DNA of 64,000 nt from Heligmosomoides polygyrus polygyrus (GCA_947396885.1 OX377201.1:25893923-25957922); one strand, 5' to 3'; positions 1-12,763 are shown, counted from the stretch's first letter. Made by a program: numbers and translations. The notes: generated by a model not told the origin, from the letters alone.

Positions 1-1056
1 CACTTGATTGACTGTGCTCGCTTGAATACTCGTTACAGTGTCTTTACAAAGTTTTGTTTTGACTGATTCGTGTTTTTTTTTTGAAAACTAAAACTTAAAA
101 ACACACGCCGGGCATCCTAAAAAATGCAGATACTGTTTGCAGAGTTCTAAAATTGCTGGTATTGAAACTTTCAAAGATGTTTGAGATTCATATGAAAGCG
201 CAGAACAACGAGATTTTTGTGGCGCGCAAATAGTGAAAATTGCGCCATGCCCCCGCCTGAAACCTTGCATTTCAGACTCGATTGGTTGTGGTGGGCTGAA
301 TACTTGGCACAAGCTTGCTGTAGGTTGGCCACACTACCTGCACTCTGCTTCTTTTAATGTTTAGAACTTGACAATTACATGAAAGACACGTGACACGTGC
401 GTTTCTAGATTCTACAAATTATCGCTCCACTATCGGTGTAACAACGTTCTCTACATATCTGAGCCCATAACAGGATCATGCTCGGCTCTGGGCTTTTCTT
501 CGAGAAGAAGTTTATCCTGAAGTCCCACTGGAAGTTCGAAAACACCGTCGAAGTGAAGAGGCGATTTGCCGCAAAACTGAATCATGCATGCGGTTCCTCA
601 ACAACCAGTCGAGTCTGAAATGCAAGGTTTCAGGCGCGGGCATGACGCAATCTTCATTATTTGCACGCCATAAAAATCTCGTTATGCTGCGCTTTCAAGT
701 AAATCTCCAACATCTTTAAAGCTTTAGTAGCAGCGATGTTATAACTTTTCAAATAGTATCTGCATTTTTTGCAAGCTGTAGTGTATCTTTAAGTTTAAAA
801 CTTTAAAAGAAGCACAAAACAATCGATACAACCACTCTGTGGAAACATTATAGCAAGCATTCAGAAAAACAATCAATCGTGTGTGAAATGCAAAAATTGA
901 GACGAGTGCATGGGGCAATCCAAACCGCTCATATGTCTTAAAATTTCTGTTTTCTTATGTTTTCGTACGAGACCTTAGCTTCTTCAGTACCTTTACTGCA
1001 AGCAAAGTTATCACCTTTCAAACAGTGTATACATTTTTGAGACACCCTTTATAACA
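1..1056. repeat. Palindromic DNA repeat, copy 1 (cut by window start)
   Basis: The segment around 103-300 reappears inverted around 600-790, so the copy is largely a fold-back. The right end near 1005-1056 reads, on the minus strand, GGGTGTCTCAAAAATGTATA and then matches the left end of the element at 49894. The segment 1-350 also matches 51590-51960 in direct orientation. No coding capacity is seen. The left end lies outside the window. Confidence 0.7.
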
Positions 1057-2756
1057 GATTCAAAAAAGTAGAACCCAAGGGTTTCTATTGAAACACTTAA
1101 CCTAACCTCCTCTTACAAGCCCGCTAGAAGTCGGAAACTATAATGGAACCGTTCGTGAACGCGCAAGCGAACTGTGCAGATGTTGTACCAGGTTTTCTAC
1201 CAGGTCTTGCTGACATCAACTACATTCGGCCATTCGTCTACTCCAAACAACAGGTGTGCTAGATCTCGATTCAGTTTTTGCTTCCTTAGCTAGGTGTTCT
1301 TCAACATTTGCCCCACATTGTTCGCAAGATCGTGGTCACTGTTTATTTTTGGTGGTAGCTTGATCTAGATGAAGACCTGGTACTTTCGTGGTCATCAAGC
1401 ATTGCTCATGTCTTTAACGTGACCTCTTTTCTCGAGATTGTTGTTTCTAGAATCGGTGTACCTCTTCCAGTAAAAATCCATGGTGGAATGATCACCCAAC
1501 TCTGAAATTACTATCGTCTTCTGCTTCTACCTGATATCATCGATGCAATCTGCGCTCGCATGTGGAGAAAGCCGCACTATGAGTGAGCATATTATCGTTC
1601 ACAGACAGTATCCGCTCTAAACTTTCACGTATACCCCATCTTTGCTTAAAGCAAAGCTTTATCTTGGGATTCTGTGCACACACTATCATGGTCAATAACA
1701 TCAACGTAGCGCCAATATGAATCGAAACCTAGGCTTTATTATTTGGCCCATACATGCTTGTAGTGTACTTTGTCGTGAAAAGGGTTAAATAGCGTTGTTC
1801 TTTGACCTTTATTCTTCAGGCTACACTTTTCACATTTTGCAGCAGCTCAACTTCAGCGGAAATTAAAAACAATGTAAATAATACCGGGTCCCCTTGACTT
1901 GAGCCAACAATGCACATGACATAATCGATTTCGCTTTCAAGCAAAACAAGCCGTCTTTATTCAGAGTTCCTAACTTGAACTACATAAGGAAACTAAATTC
2001 CACCGATTCCCTTTAGTTCGTCGCACAGAATCTTAGTTACCACCGACTCAGCTCATATTGTGTACTGTCAGAGAATAAGAAATTATCTAGAAATGCTTTG
2101 TGTTTATGACGATCGTTTAACGTGAAGTGTTGGGTGCAGAGTATGGTGAGTTCCTTTCAGATAATGTTCAAAACATTTAAGTAAAGCCAAAAATTTTCTG
2201 GGAGACACATAAATTTGTTTACTAATTTGTCGACTGGTTTTAATTACGGTTAAATTAATTAAATTGAAGACAAATAAATAATAATAAAATTCAGTAAGTT
2301 AACTGAATGTTAAAACTTAACTATCTTGAAAGCAAAATAATAAATTAAATATTAAAAATAAAATTACTTGACAGAGTTAAACGATGACTTCTTAAATGCT
2401 TATTTTCTTCACTGAAGAGCTAGGGAGAGCATAAAACAAAGGTTCATCTGAAAAAAGTGGCGAAACGAACCTTTCCCCTGCTTCTTCTTTCTTTAATCTT
2501 GCCCTCTCTTCCCTCTTGTTTTCTTACAATTATTTCCTTCCTTTCCTTTCTGTTGTTTTCAACTGATCCAGGGAGCTGCATACAACTACCTGCTTTTTAC
2601 AGCACATGCCTGCATGTATACTCTCTAAACGTATAAATTTGAAGAACTGAAGGCGCGAAGACGATTGCTCTCCCATTGTCATTCCCAGAAATTCATTAAT
2701 CTTCTCAGCCGTGAGAACTATACTAAACATATTCCTTTTTGGGAAACAAGCTCAAA
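1057..2756. other. No supported gene
   Basis: A minus-strand reading of about 1140-2060 contains scattered residues that could be a very decayed reverse transcriptase, but stops and frameshifts are too many to assign it. From 2200 to 2520 the sequence is AT-rich. Nothing else can be supported. Confidence 0.3.
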
Positions 2757-2812
2757 GTTGCCTTCGAGTAACGTCCTCCACGGAGTTGCCTTCGAGTGAT
2801 GTCCTCCACGGA
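2757..2812. repeat. 28-bp tandem repeat, two units
   Basis: Two adjacent units begin GTTGCCTTCGAGT and end TCCTCCACGGA. They differ at two positions. No element is recognised around them. Confidence 0.85.
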
Positions 2813-3116
2813 AGCCAACAATTAACGCCCTCCGGTTTCAATTCAATAGGACGGAGGGTGAAGCTATGCAACCTTGTGTTTGCCTACGCAAAACCCTGCC
2901 GGGACTGCTTTCAGCCATGCAATGCAACGAGTAGAAGTTTCATATTTCAGTGCCATTCGTATCATGCCAGTCTGACACACTATGCATCAGATCTCCCTTA
3001 GAAGCAACAACATGTATCCATTCACTCGTTCTGAAATGGCGTACACTTTGAAGCATTTCTGGGATTTTGCTCCTGCTAAATTCAGTTTTCTACTTTTCTG
3101 CGTTTTACCTCATTGC

Positions 3117-3290
3117 ACGAGTTCCACTTCTGCGGGAAACCGTTAAGGCGATTTAAACGCGTATTTGAGCCGAAGAAAAATTCAAGTTCGGCATTTTATT
3201 TTCCAAGGCTTGTCTAGTGTGAATTCGAAGGGAATGAAGGGTTAGATGGCCTGGGCGGGGCCGAACCAAAGTTGTGGTGGTAGGATTCCG
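3117..3290 (-). mobile_element. Diverged tRNA-derived SINE fragment
   Basis: The order of the motifs for 'bad match' context (CCACTTCTGCGGGA), GCGTATTTG, GGCTTGTCT and GATGGCCTGGGCGGG follows the minus-oriented SINE copies at 15505 and 53066. The copy is diverged and its head is not visible. Confidence 0.4.
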
Positions 3291-3299
3291 TCACTTGTC

Positions 3300-4138
3300 A
3301 AGGTTAACAAGTGTTCAATAACGGTTTGGTTTGTGATGCTTTTAGTGAAAAGAGTTGAAGTGGCTGAACTGACTGTGTGTTCAATTTCCCCTGACTCCAA
3401 GGTTATGCCGCCTTACGAGCCCGTTTAATTTCTAGAAGACAAGTTGTATGAAAGCGATATAAGAGCCTCTAACTCAAACAACTCGCAGGTCATCGCCCAA
3501 GCAATAACGACATTCAAAGAATATCCGCGGTATGACGTTGAAGTGGAGTCTACGGCGTATTCCAGTGAAATTCGTTAACATCAGTCCCCGTCGCTTCAGC
3601 ATTTCTGATCTATTCGTATAAAGTTATTTAAGGAAATTGTCGTGTACATCTGGAGTGAAAGTATATTTTCTCATCTCGCCTTTCTAATGATTTAATTTTT
3701 CATCTAGAGATCAAAGACAAGAAAGGAACATTAATGGCGGTACTCTTCAACAGTAAGAAACTACCGGTTTAGCATCAGCTTCTATTTTGTAGCGGTATTC
3801 AGGATAAAGAACCACGCATAATAAATAATCGAAAAGCGTCTTAGTAAGCTAAAGCAGACTAAGCCAGCATACTCATAGGATGCGTAACCTAAGCGAAGCA
3901 CGAATCCTTAGACGATGCGGTGGCAAATTCAGGTGGTCACTCATTAATCTTCGTCCGGCGGCCGTCTACTTAACCTCCACCTCCCGGTAGTGTCCCGTAT
4001 TCTGGCTTCTCCTGGCACGGATAGCTTGCTCGCAGAGCAGCTCAACGTCGTTGTTGTTCAGGCAGATTGTGAAATTAATGCACTCGTCATTAGAGCAAGA
4101 CCAGAAGGATCAAGCGCGACTCCGCTCATCCCCAGCAC
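3300..4138. other. No supported gene
   Basis: Only short random ORFs are seen. No splice-bounded coding exon or repeat family is recognised. Confidence 0.3.
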
Positions 4139-4140
4139 TA

Positions 4141-5328
4141 TTAGTTCGTTGCATTTAAAATGGCCGATTCTGAATAAAATTTTGACAGATCATAACTTTG
4201 CTTCGAAGCAATTTTATCGAATGATGTAAGCATTACTACAGTTAGTATACTTTCCTCAACGCGACAGTAGCTTAGACATTCCATCTTTGCAAAAATCAGA
4301 ACTATAAGAATTAATAAATCATAAGAAATCATTTTCGACATCATCCTGATTGCTGAACTTTTCCATCTTTTCACGACGATCTAAATGCTTGAAAATGATA
4401 TCCTGAACGAGACACATCTGCTGAATATGCTGGATGTGGCAGAGTTTTGTATTCCAATTCATCCAGTTTCAGGACAACAATTTTTGAATCGTGCGGACGT
4501 GCGTTTTCATGAAGTAGGATTGAGCCTCCTTGATTGACCAAAGCGGGCTGTTTTTCAATCAACCTCTGGTGCACCACTTCAATTTCGGCACAGTACTTCT
4601 CTGATGTGATAGTTTCTCCACTCTTCAAGGACTTGTATGGACTATACCAGCCATTGCCCACCATTCGGTAGGCATGGTCTTCTTTAGATGGAGACTCGGT
4701 TTCGGCATCTCCTTGGGACTCTCATTCTTGTCCAAGCATTGTGCAGAGCAACGACGATTGTCAGAAAGGATCCATTTTTTGTCGCGTTTCACGATCCTGT
4801 CCAAAGAAGGCTCCCTTAGATTGAGCAGCCTCAACGAAATACAGGTGTCGTGGCGTTTCAGCCTCTACCCGGTCGTCAGTTCGTGCGGAATCCATTTGTC
4901 CAATTCCTTCACTTTTCCGATCGCATTTAAGTGGCGACTGATAGTGCTGCCTTCGACGCCGAAATGCTGTGCCGGCGATCTCACTGTTGGACACGGATCC
5001 TCTTCCATCATGGCTTTGGTCGTCGTTAAGGAGTGATGGCGGCCTACCTCGGTCTTCGCCTTCAAGACTTTCATCTTCAAATTGAAAGCTTTCGAACCAG
5101 TGGCGAACTGTGCATGTTGTAGGGAAACCCTCCTTAACTGCAGCGTTAATGGTACGAGTTGCGGCCGCAGCGTTGTGTCCACTTTTCCATTCATGTCACT
5201 CATACTACAAAAACGACGTCAAAAACTCCGGAAGAGTCAAATATGACACAAATACCCAATAGTAAGAAAGCGAATTTTCTGCGCTTTCAGAAGCTGTACA
5301 ATTCTTGAAGGAAAATTGAACGAAACTA
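4141..5328 (-). mobile_element. Mariner DNA transposon, decayed
   Basis: A mariner-type transposase remnant fills the interior. The outer end TTAGTTCGTTGCATTT at 4141 follows a TA. The other end, read inward, is TAGTTTCGTTCAATTTTC. The two ends are only partly similar, so the boundaries are approximate. The length of about 1.2 kb fits mariner. Confidence 0.65.
4371..5203 (-). pseudogene. Mariner transposase pseudogene
   Basis: Overlapping minus-strand frames together spell a mariner transposase: an N-terminal helix-turn-helix part (reading near 5203-4865), a middle part with RDKKWILSDN, and a C-terminal part with SGETITSEKYC and PHPAYSADVSRSGYH. The family uses a D,D34D triad. Here the second aspartate motif reads LLHENARPH (D to E) and the third reads SRSGYH where SDYH is usual (D to G). 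With the frame changes this copy cannot encode an active enzyme. Confidence 0.85.
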
Positions 5329-5499
5329 GAGTAGGTAAAACGGCCGTTGGCTCTAGCGTGCAATCTTATTTCGTACGAGGTTGAACCACCACTGAATTCA
5401 GCTATTCCCAGGTTCCTTTCGGTTTGGAGGTGGATAGGTGTTCAAGTCGCCCGGAAAGGATATGTTTTACTTTGAAAGAAGGAATAAAATAAAAAAGTA

Positions 5500-5768
5500 A
5501 AGCGCGATTATTCAAATCTTCTTCAGCTATCTATTCCTTTTCCTTGGGACGTCGTGTAGGCAATTTGAATGCGTATTTGGCCTACGCAATTACTTGCTTT
5601 GCTGGCCGGCCGAATAACAAGTCAGTGTTTTATTTTTTTTCCCCAAGCAAGTCTGGTTTCAATCTGACGACCCAGGTGGAAAGAAAGGCTTCGCTGGTTT
5701 GGGCTTGAAATCCTAATCATGAACCTGGGATCAGTTTACTGTTAGTTCGACTGCGCTACCGCGCACCG
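5500..5768 (-). mobile_element. Diverged tRNA-derived SINE copy
   Basis: It carries the minus-oriented SINE order: GCGTATTTGGCCTACG, GTCTGG, GGTTTGGGCTTGAAATCC, AACCTGGGATCAG and the head CGACTGCGCTACCGCGCACC. The reverse of that head gives TAGCGCAGTCG, an A-box-like sequence. It is diverged in the middle. Confidence 0.55.
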
Positions 5769-5779
5769 CTTTTTTTGGA

Positions 5780-7370
5780 CAAGCAGGGACAAATCTCTAC
5801 AGTGTCGATGCCAAGCAATTAGCCAACAAAATGCTGAATTATTCGTAGGCAGTTACTGAACAGGCTCAACCAAACTATCACCATTTTCACAAGCGTTTTC
5901 ACCGTTTGGTGGCGCGACTCGCTCTTCTGATGAGCTGAATTCCCTCCCTCTCTCAATCAATCGTTTGATCGAATCTTTGAGACTCTTTGAGATCCCTGAG
6001 TCCATTTGCGATGCATTCAGTATAATTATGTCCGAATGGCTTACTATTATATGTCAGGTCATAACTTTCAGTCAAATTTGAGTATTCGAATTCGGATACT
6101 CGATAGATATTCTTTTTCGATCTTAGTCAAAAGGGTTATTGATGAAGTCTCGTTTAAAAGTATTCCAATTCGAGTATCGAGTAACTTCATGGCGCAAAAG
6201 AGTTCAAATCTGAATGTTCGAACATGTATGATATTCGAGGTGAATCCAATTTTCGAAAATTTTCTGAGTCATAAATAGACAAGGCTGCCTTGGGCGTCCT
6301 CTGTAACTTTTTCGCCCCGACCTCGACCTTTAGGCTAATACAGCAGACCGTGTCGACGTAGATACACTGCATGCACGAACAATTTCTTCAAATTTTTCCT
6401 CGACGTAACGTGGAGGTAAATACGATGCATAGGTCAACATAACTCTGAAGTCCGCTGACTTTTATTCATTATTCCCCTTGGATCTTTTCTGAATTAAGCA
6501 CTTCCTTCCTCATAGCAAGTCTGAGGTCCACAAATAGTTCAAATTCCACGGGCTTGCACTCGCTTTCCGACTGTATCAGGTATACAGCGATCCAATTTGC
6601 TCGAAGAATACCTAGCCGCCGTTAATCACAGCATCCGTCGCTCTGTCCGACTAAAAAGTGGCAGTTTCTGACATGCCCGCACGCCGAAACCAGACCGTGC
6701 TTCAACCAGGGTTTCGAGCAGCCTTGAACTGTGTCGCCCTCTACTGGCTGCCCTCTGGAATTATCCCCATCGACCTTCCTTCCGAATGTCCGCATCCGTC
6801 CGTTCCGTCGTGTCGCGTCGCGTCCATCACCCGGCCGGTGCTGGCTGCTCGTCAGTGTACTCGTCATTGTCGTGTCGTTGTCGTGTAACAGTTGCGCGCT
6901 AATGTTATCTTAGTTCAATTTGTTGCTGAATCGCCGTCATCGGCGATGCCGTTACACCGCGCCGGTCGTCGATCCGTCAAACGACGCCGACGAGATTCGA
7001 CGTCGATCTGATCGGTTTTATATGATATTCATGACCACGGCGGCACTTATGATCCAAGAGCTCCTGGTGTACTCGGGATTCGCCGCATAATAGCTGTAGT
7101 ACAAAAGCAACACAAAACATTACCTGAAGAAGAGACTGTGATCAGAACATTATTAGAGCACTTTAGAGCCCCGACTAATTAGTTTTTACAACATAGCTGA
7201 TCAACAGAACCTGTACCGTAGTCAAGGGATTCCTATTACATGCCAGTTTCACTTTTGATTTTATACTGGACACCTTTATAAAAACTAGGCATTCTGCAAA
7301 CCAAGTCAGGCTGTTAAAGTTTAAAAGTCACTGTCTAACGAAGTCAAAATCATCCTTTTTGAATGTAATT
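5780..7370. other. Unassigned stretch with a GC-rich patch
   Basis: The region 6640-7010 is clearly richer in GC and CpG than its surroundings and has overlapping open frames of up to 81 codons on both strands. No domain is recognised, and no convincing splice pair ties it to another exon. It could be a promoter or first-exon region of an unseen gene. Confidence 0.25.
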
Positions 7371-7374
7371 TTCA

Positions 7375-7700
7375 CCAAAAATTCACCTTCACGACAAGTC
7401 CGCCAAAAGTTGCAGGAGCTTAGGTGGGAGCTGCTGCCCCACCCACGTATTCGCCAGATCTTGCGCCATCGGACTACCACCTCTTTCGAGCTTTCAAGCA
7501 ACACCTGTGGGATAGGTACTTTAACGGCCGAACCGAACTGGAATCCGAAGCGGTGAAATTCTTAGAGTCGCAGCCGACTTCATTCTGGAAGCAAGGACTT
7601 CGTGATCTTCCCATCAGATGACAGAAAGTTGTAAAGGCAAATATTGTTACTTTGTAGATTTTTCACGAGAGAAGCAATACGTTTTTGATAAAAAAAACTA
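7375..7700 (+). pseudogene. Mariner transposase C-terminal fragment
   Basis: Two overlapping plus frames encode the end of a mariner transposase. The key block TYSPDLAPSDYHLFRA keeps the third catalytic aspartate (SDYH) and is followed by the family's ending (FLESQPTSFWKQGL, LPIRWQKVV). A frameshift lies just before the block. The N-terminal two thirds are absent, and matching terminal repeats were not found. Confidence 0.8.
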
Positions 7701-7824
7701 CGCTGTGGTGTAAGAATTTTCACCAATGTCATACATATATTGTGCACACTAATATAAAGTAATTCGCAAAAAAATAGAGAACAATAATACTCCAGAATTA
7801 TTGCGAAACTTATAGCTCACTCTA

Positions 7825-7876
7825 AAACCTCTGACCTTTGGGGTTTGATGAAACCTCTGACCTTTGGGGTTTGATG
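7825..7876. repeat. 26-bp perfect tandem duplication
   Basis: Two identical 26-bp units contain CTCTGACCTTTGGGGTTTG. They lie 3' of the mariner fragment. No function is apparent. Confidence 0.9.
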
Positions 7877-7984
7877 AATCATTGTCGATATAGTTCACAA
7901 TCAAATTCATGGAAAAGGATGGAAGATTATAACAGGACATCGTGATGAGAATCTAATACCAAAGTATGAGATTCAAATTCAAAT

Positions 7985-8165
7985 CAGTTTCCTTAAGCCT
8001 GATTTGGCTGCTATCGAGGTTGTAAGCTGTCATAGCGATGTTTTGTAGCGATCAATGCTAATGGCGTAATAGCGTAGAGCATTTCCGCCCGGTTAGAGGA
8101 AGGTGCGGGTTCGAGTTCCGCCTGGTGCTAGAAGTTTTGATCGCAACAAAACATCGCAAAGTATG
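7985..8165 (+). mobile_element. tRNA-derived SINE-like repeat, single copy
   Basis: The core at about 8060-8135 has a tRNA-like layout: A-box-like sequence, a T-arm with GCGGGTTCGAGTTCCGC (B-box GGTTCGAGTTCC) and a closing GGTGCTA. Inverted flanks CGATGTTTTGTAGCGATCAA and TTGATCGCAACAAAACATCG surround it. The same core and flanks occur twice in opposite orientations at 27850-28285. The anticodon arm is not canonical, so this is tRNA-derived rather than a working tRNA gene. Confidence 0.65.
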
Positions 8166-8169
8166 AGAA

Positions 8170-9770
8170 TCCTTTACAAACGTCAAGCTGTGGTATTTAA
8201 AAAGTTTCAATCTATCAGAGTCTCAACATAACACCTCGTTAAATTTAACCGCACAAAAGCTGTAAAATTTGGAAGTTATATTTTATTCTGCTTAATATCT
8301 ATACAAGCAACTTATTATACCTTCTCACCGCATTGTTTGAATTTCTTAAAAAGCCATCAGTGAAAAAGTCCTACAGTCAGCAAGAAAATATAGAGATCCA
8401 ACGTTCAGAGGTCCAACCACCCAACTGTTCACAACTAGAAAATTCCCGCCGTTGCCTTTATTTGCAGAAATATGCCAAATGCAACAGGGTTTTACATTTA
8501 TTCAAGAAGTTAACATTCGCCGAAGTTCAGAAGCAAAAAACGGCTTTACGGTGCGACCTAATACATTTCAGGGGGATGTTGGATAAAGATCAGAAGGTAT
8601 TCTATGGAGAGGTGAGGATAACGCATCACGTTCTCGATAATTCTGATGTAATGATGTCATGAAAAACTTTTGAAGCACATTTGGGGTCTATCGAATTCTG
8701 CATAGCAGGTCACTTAATTGATTAACGATAATATTATACTAGAAAACCACAAAGGTAAAAACGAAGGGAAAACAAGGTGACTCCCGCTGAAAACGCTGAC
8801 CTATGAGGAAACGAAGTACCGACCAAGAACAACGTATGAAGTACCGGTCAAGAATAATGAGAAAAGCCTTAGTTTGCTGAGAATGCTAGATTTGAGATAT
8901 AATGAAAATGTGACTACATATAATAAAACGCGCCGTCACCCTATACGTGCTGCAACTGATCCATCGTCCAACTTGAGCGCTCTAAGAATTACTGGATCAT
9001 TCCTCAACGCCTACGTAGGACGACGAAATACAGCTGGGGTGAGGATGATTCCAAAACTCTTCCAACTCTGCAGGATGTGGATTTAAGATGGCAGCGCAAT
9101 TCAAGTAATTGCGTATTAAGCGTTGCTTTCCAAACGCAAGGCACGAGGCCTAAACATTTGGTCGAAGTGCGGGTTTTCGTCAATTTGCCAGCAACCCACT
9201 TCACACTACCGCTCGCGTTGCACCCAGGGCCCCCATTCTTCAACGAAGGATCGGTAAATCGCTACCACAGATTTACCTAGCCAGGTCCCTGCCGGAAACT
9301 TACCGACCCTTGTGATTGTGATGCGGTGAAGAATGCCGCGCATGCCTCCGACTACACTTGGCAACGCACCAAACTCGTTGCCACTGGGTCAGACAGTAGC
9401 AGTAGAGCGTTACCGGTACTTCACCACGCCCTAGCCGGGTAACCATTACAACGGTTTTCACCGGAAACGTACCACGCCGCTCGTTGACGAATCGCGGTAC
9501 GTGGCAGTTTCGAAGTAGGTTCCGTGGTTACCGACCAGTAAATCGTTGATGAATCCGGTGCCAGGTTGTTTCCCTCCTAATGCGGAACGCGTCTTAAAAT
9601 TCAGGATGTGAGGATGGCTGCAGTTGAATGAATTTTGTGCGAGAAGTATACGCCGTTAGCACTATTTACATGGTTCATCTGCAGTTGATCGCTAGGGGAT
9701 TTAGATTTGTTATTTCCGTAGCTGTGTTCATCGTCCTACATAGGCACCTCTACTTCATAGCGATTGAAGA
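8170..9770. other. No supported gene
   Basis: A 109-codon open frame from a TTG at 8333 has no recognisable domain. The segments 8930-9110 and 9480-9680 are GC-richer and may belong to an unnamed repeat. Confidence 0.25.
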
Positions 9771-10560
9771 AGCTGACGAGAATTGAGTCGCTGTCGCCCG
9801 TTAAGTGTTAAAATTCATTAAAAATTTGGGCGAATTTGAAGACTCTTCGTGCTATATCTGTGTACAGCTCAGATTTTGCTCTTCCTTTGAACACTACGAA
9901 GACTTCGTATGCATGGTTGTTCTCTCAATATCTGCACACATATGGAAGCAGCTGCGCGGGTTTCTTCGAATCCACCTGGGCATTGAAAAACTGCTCGATA
10001 CGAGCTGCGGTGTGGAGTACTTAAACAAAAGCGGAAGCCGTTTCCCCGCCGATTTCCTTCGCTCATTATCCCCTGCCGTTGTTGGTGTCTTTGCCGCAAC
10101 CAATTACCCACGCACCTACTGTTTGTGTTCGTCTTCGCGCTAAGGTAAACGCTGTGGCGGCAGTGGCGGCGACGGCGGCCGCCGCCGCGCAAGCGACCTT
10201 ATCTGATGGCGTCGATCTGTTTGATGACGACTAATTTGGTCGCGCGGCGAGCGAAAAACAGCTGTTTTGGGAGTGACCCTCGTCGGGGTCATATTTCACT
10301 CATGCTCAGTGCATCGCACGCCTCACTGACTCCGATTCCTTGCTTTGAAACATCGTCGATGTCCCTGTTACAACTCGCTTGACAGCCTTGGCAGCATCGG
10401 TAGCATTCCGTATTTCGCATTTCGTTGATCGCTAACGGCTTGAGAGAACGCTTTAGCGTTACCTTTGGATGTATCGGTAGTTGCATCCGTGGCTGATACG
10501 TCCTGAGTTTTCTTTGCACTTAATTTGAATTCCACTACATAGAACTGTCTCAACGGTACA
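9770..10560. other. GC-rich, CpG-rich region with overlapping open frames
   Basis: The base composition shifts sharply here. One plus frame at about 10026-10235 runs for 69 codons and ends in an alanine-rich stretch followed by SDGVDLFDDD and a stop. A second plus frame (9805-10143) and a minus frame (9869-10192) are also open. No family is recognised and no start can be chosen. A promoter with first exon, or a GC-rich repeat, are both possible. Confidence 0.25.
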
Positions 10561-10734
10561 TCGTAACGGCGAGAACGAATACTATAAGAAAAATCTCCGC
10601 CCTCCTAATAGTAACAAAACGCCGATTCTTTTTGCCGACTCCTTGAGACAAAGGAGTAGAAGGTACCAAAAGTGTAACGACTAACGATCCGCGAGCTCGA
10701 GCTTACCGCGGAGGCGCAAGGGGATGGTGACGTG

Positions 10735-10820
10735 ACATGGGTGGCGCAGTGGTAGGGATGCTTCTTCATGTCGTGACGTCGAGGGCTGTGAGTTGATCTT
10801 TCGATCACGTTGAGACTCAC
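10735..10820 (+). mobile_element. tRNA-like SINE head, second family
   Basis: GGTGGCGCAGTGGTAGGGAT resembles a pol III A box, and the following ATGCTTCTT also occurs after the A box of the tRNA-like unit at 62272. The B-box half is degenerate. Confidence 0.35.
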
Positions 10821-10829
10821 AGCGACGGA

Positions 10830-12600
10830 AGAGACCAAAGCACGCGTCGAACACGGCGACGTGTCAGAGATGGTTGTTCCTTTGAGCTTAACCATGGGTG
10901 ATTATCACCGAATAGCCTTAGCAGCCCATCACCCAAAGTTAATTATCCAGAAAGTCGTCTGTGTGGGTCTCTAGACTTCTAGCAGTGATCGTGCGGAAAC
11001 GCCCGAATTCAGCAGACATTTCGCAGACGTTATGCAACAAGCGTCCGAATTCAGAAGGCTAGGCTACAGGAACCCCGCATCGAGCTTCCGATCTTCGATT
11101 ACGTTTCACAGACAGTGTTCGTGCAATAAGCATCCATGTCTAGAAGGGGTGCCGCAGAATTCACCTGCTATTTTATTTATTTATTTATTTATTTCATATA
11201 CTCAACAAAGGTGTGCTCAACAGGAAATATAGGGAGAAGCGATAAATATAACTGTAGTGACAACATTGAATAACGATTTGTTCCTAAATCATTAGGCGCA
11301 GGTTTTTTTTATAATAATGAACTTAGAAAAATTTACGGAATAACTGTCTTCAGTATTGTTACCCACCCAGCTGGCAATCCTAGCCTGCTATTCTATATAA
11401 TACCGGGAATGCGTTTCCGTTGATGTGCATACTTTTGTCAGAAACAATGGGAAATGGTTCTAGGGTTGGGGAAGAATTACTGCTACAGAAGTCGCTCGAA
11501 TACGGATGCCTTCGGAAGTGAACAGTAATAATAAACCGACCAATATCCAGTGATTTTATCTTTTTTTTTGCAGATTGTACACATTGGAGTGGGAATAATA
11601 GAGTCATATACAATAAGCGAGGACGCGTTTATACTTGTCCGTTTCTCTCTCTCTCTGTCGTCACATAGTGGAGAACAGAGAGTATCAATCGTGTGATTGC
11701 AATGGAGGAAGGATAAGCTTCACAGGAACCACTTTTAAGGCCTCTCGCTATTATAACCTAATATCTTGTTCCATCTGATATGTGGAATCAGTTTTTCGAT
11801 GCGATGACGGTAGGAAACCTAATAGAAGAAAGAGCAACCGTTGCGGCTAAAGTGTTCCACGTTTGGGGTTTGAGGGTGAAGTCTATTACCAGAAGTTTGG
11901 CGGCCGGTAAGCCTTGGCCTACTAATGTTATAGAGTAGTTTCAAGTTAGATGTGTTTTTCCCTCATACTGAACGTGATGTAATAGTCAGTCTATATTTCA
12001 TATTTTAATTCATGGATCACGGTCTCGAATTGTAAAAATGTTTTAAAATAAGATGAATATCCTTTGCCTTTCCAACACGTCACTGAGAAAATCAATTGTT
12101 CACCTAGAAGACAAAACATTACTGTTGCTGTGCTGCTCCATAATCAGATGGTCACTAATAGGTTATGTCGTGAAACCGGATAACAATATGTATCTTTTAG
12201 AACTTAAACGAAAAAAATCCTTTAAAACTTAAACGGAATGAATCCTGTCTTCACGCCACACCACGCCTGTGTTAACTTGATGTCCAAGTTGTCGAACCCA
12301 ACAAACAGGAATAATCAAAAAACAATGACAATCAGATCACTAAAAGTGTTCGCACTTTTAGACATGACGAGGAAAAGTATACCAGTGGCTGTTTCCTATG
12401 CAAACATTGAGATCTAAAAGAATTATGACCCCATGAAGCAAGCTCTGTTCATAATCCTCTTAGAAACTTTTTCTCCTACATGTCCTCTAAGGGACCACAA
12501 TGTGCTTAATTTTTAATACATAAACATTGGTTTCGCACTAGAAATCTAAAAAATAAAAATAGTAATAGTCAATAAAAAATGAAAAAGTGAAGTATTTTCT
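10830..12600. other. No supported gene; (ATTT)n tract at 11161-11196
   Basis: The tetranucleotide tract resembles the tails of CR1-like LINEs elsewhere in the window, read from the opposite strand. No coding sequence is recognised in the rest. Confidence 0.3.
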
Positions 12601-12606
12601 GACTTC

Positions 12607-12715
12607 TAAGAGGGCGCATGGTAGCGCGGTCGGAGAAGGCGTTTGCTGTTGAATTGAGGTTCTTGGTATGGGTCCAGCCAAGCCCTACCAAGCCTTCCAG
12701 GGTTGGTGATTTGAT
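12607..12715 (+). mobile_element. tRNA-derived SINE head fragment
   Basis: It reads GCGCATGGTAGCGCGGTCGG followed by GGTTCTTGGTATGGGTCCAG and CCAAGCCCTACCAAGCC. This matches the first third of the SINE at 18558. Confidence 0.65.
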
Positions 12716-12763
12716 GCTACAACAGTAAAGAATTTGGGAAATAGAAAATAGTTAAGTCCCCAC

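Noticed and set aside
11161..11196. CRISPR-like or regulatory array
   Set aside because: This and the other ATTT tracts are simple tetranucleotide repeats, probably LINE tails. No spacer structure exists.
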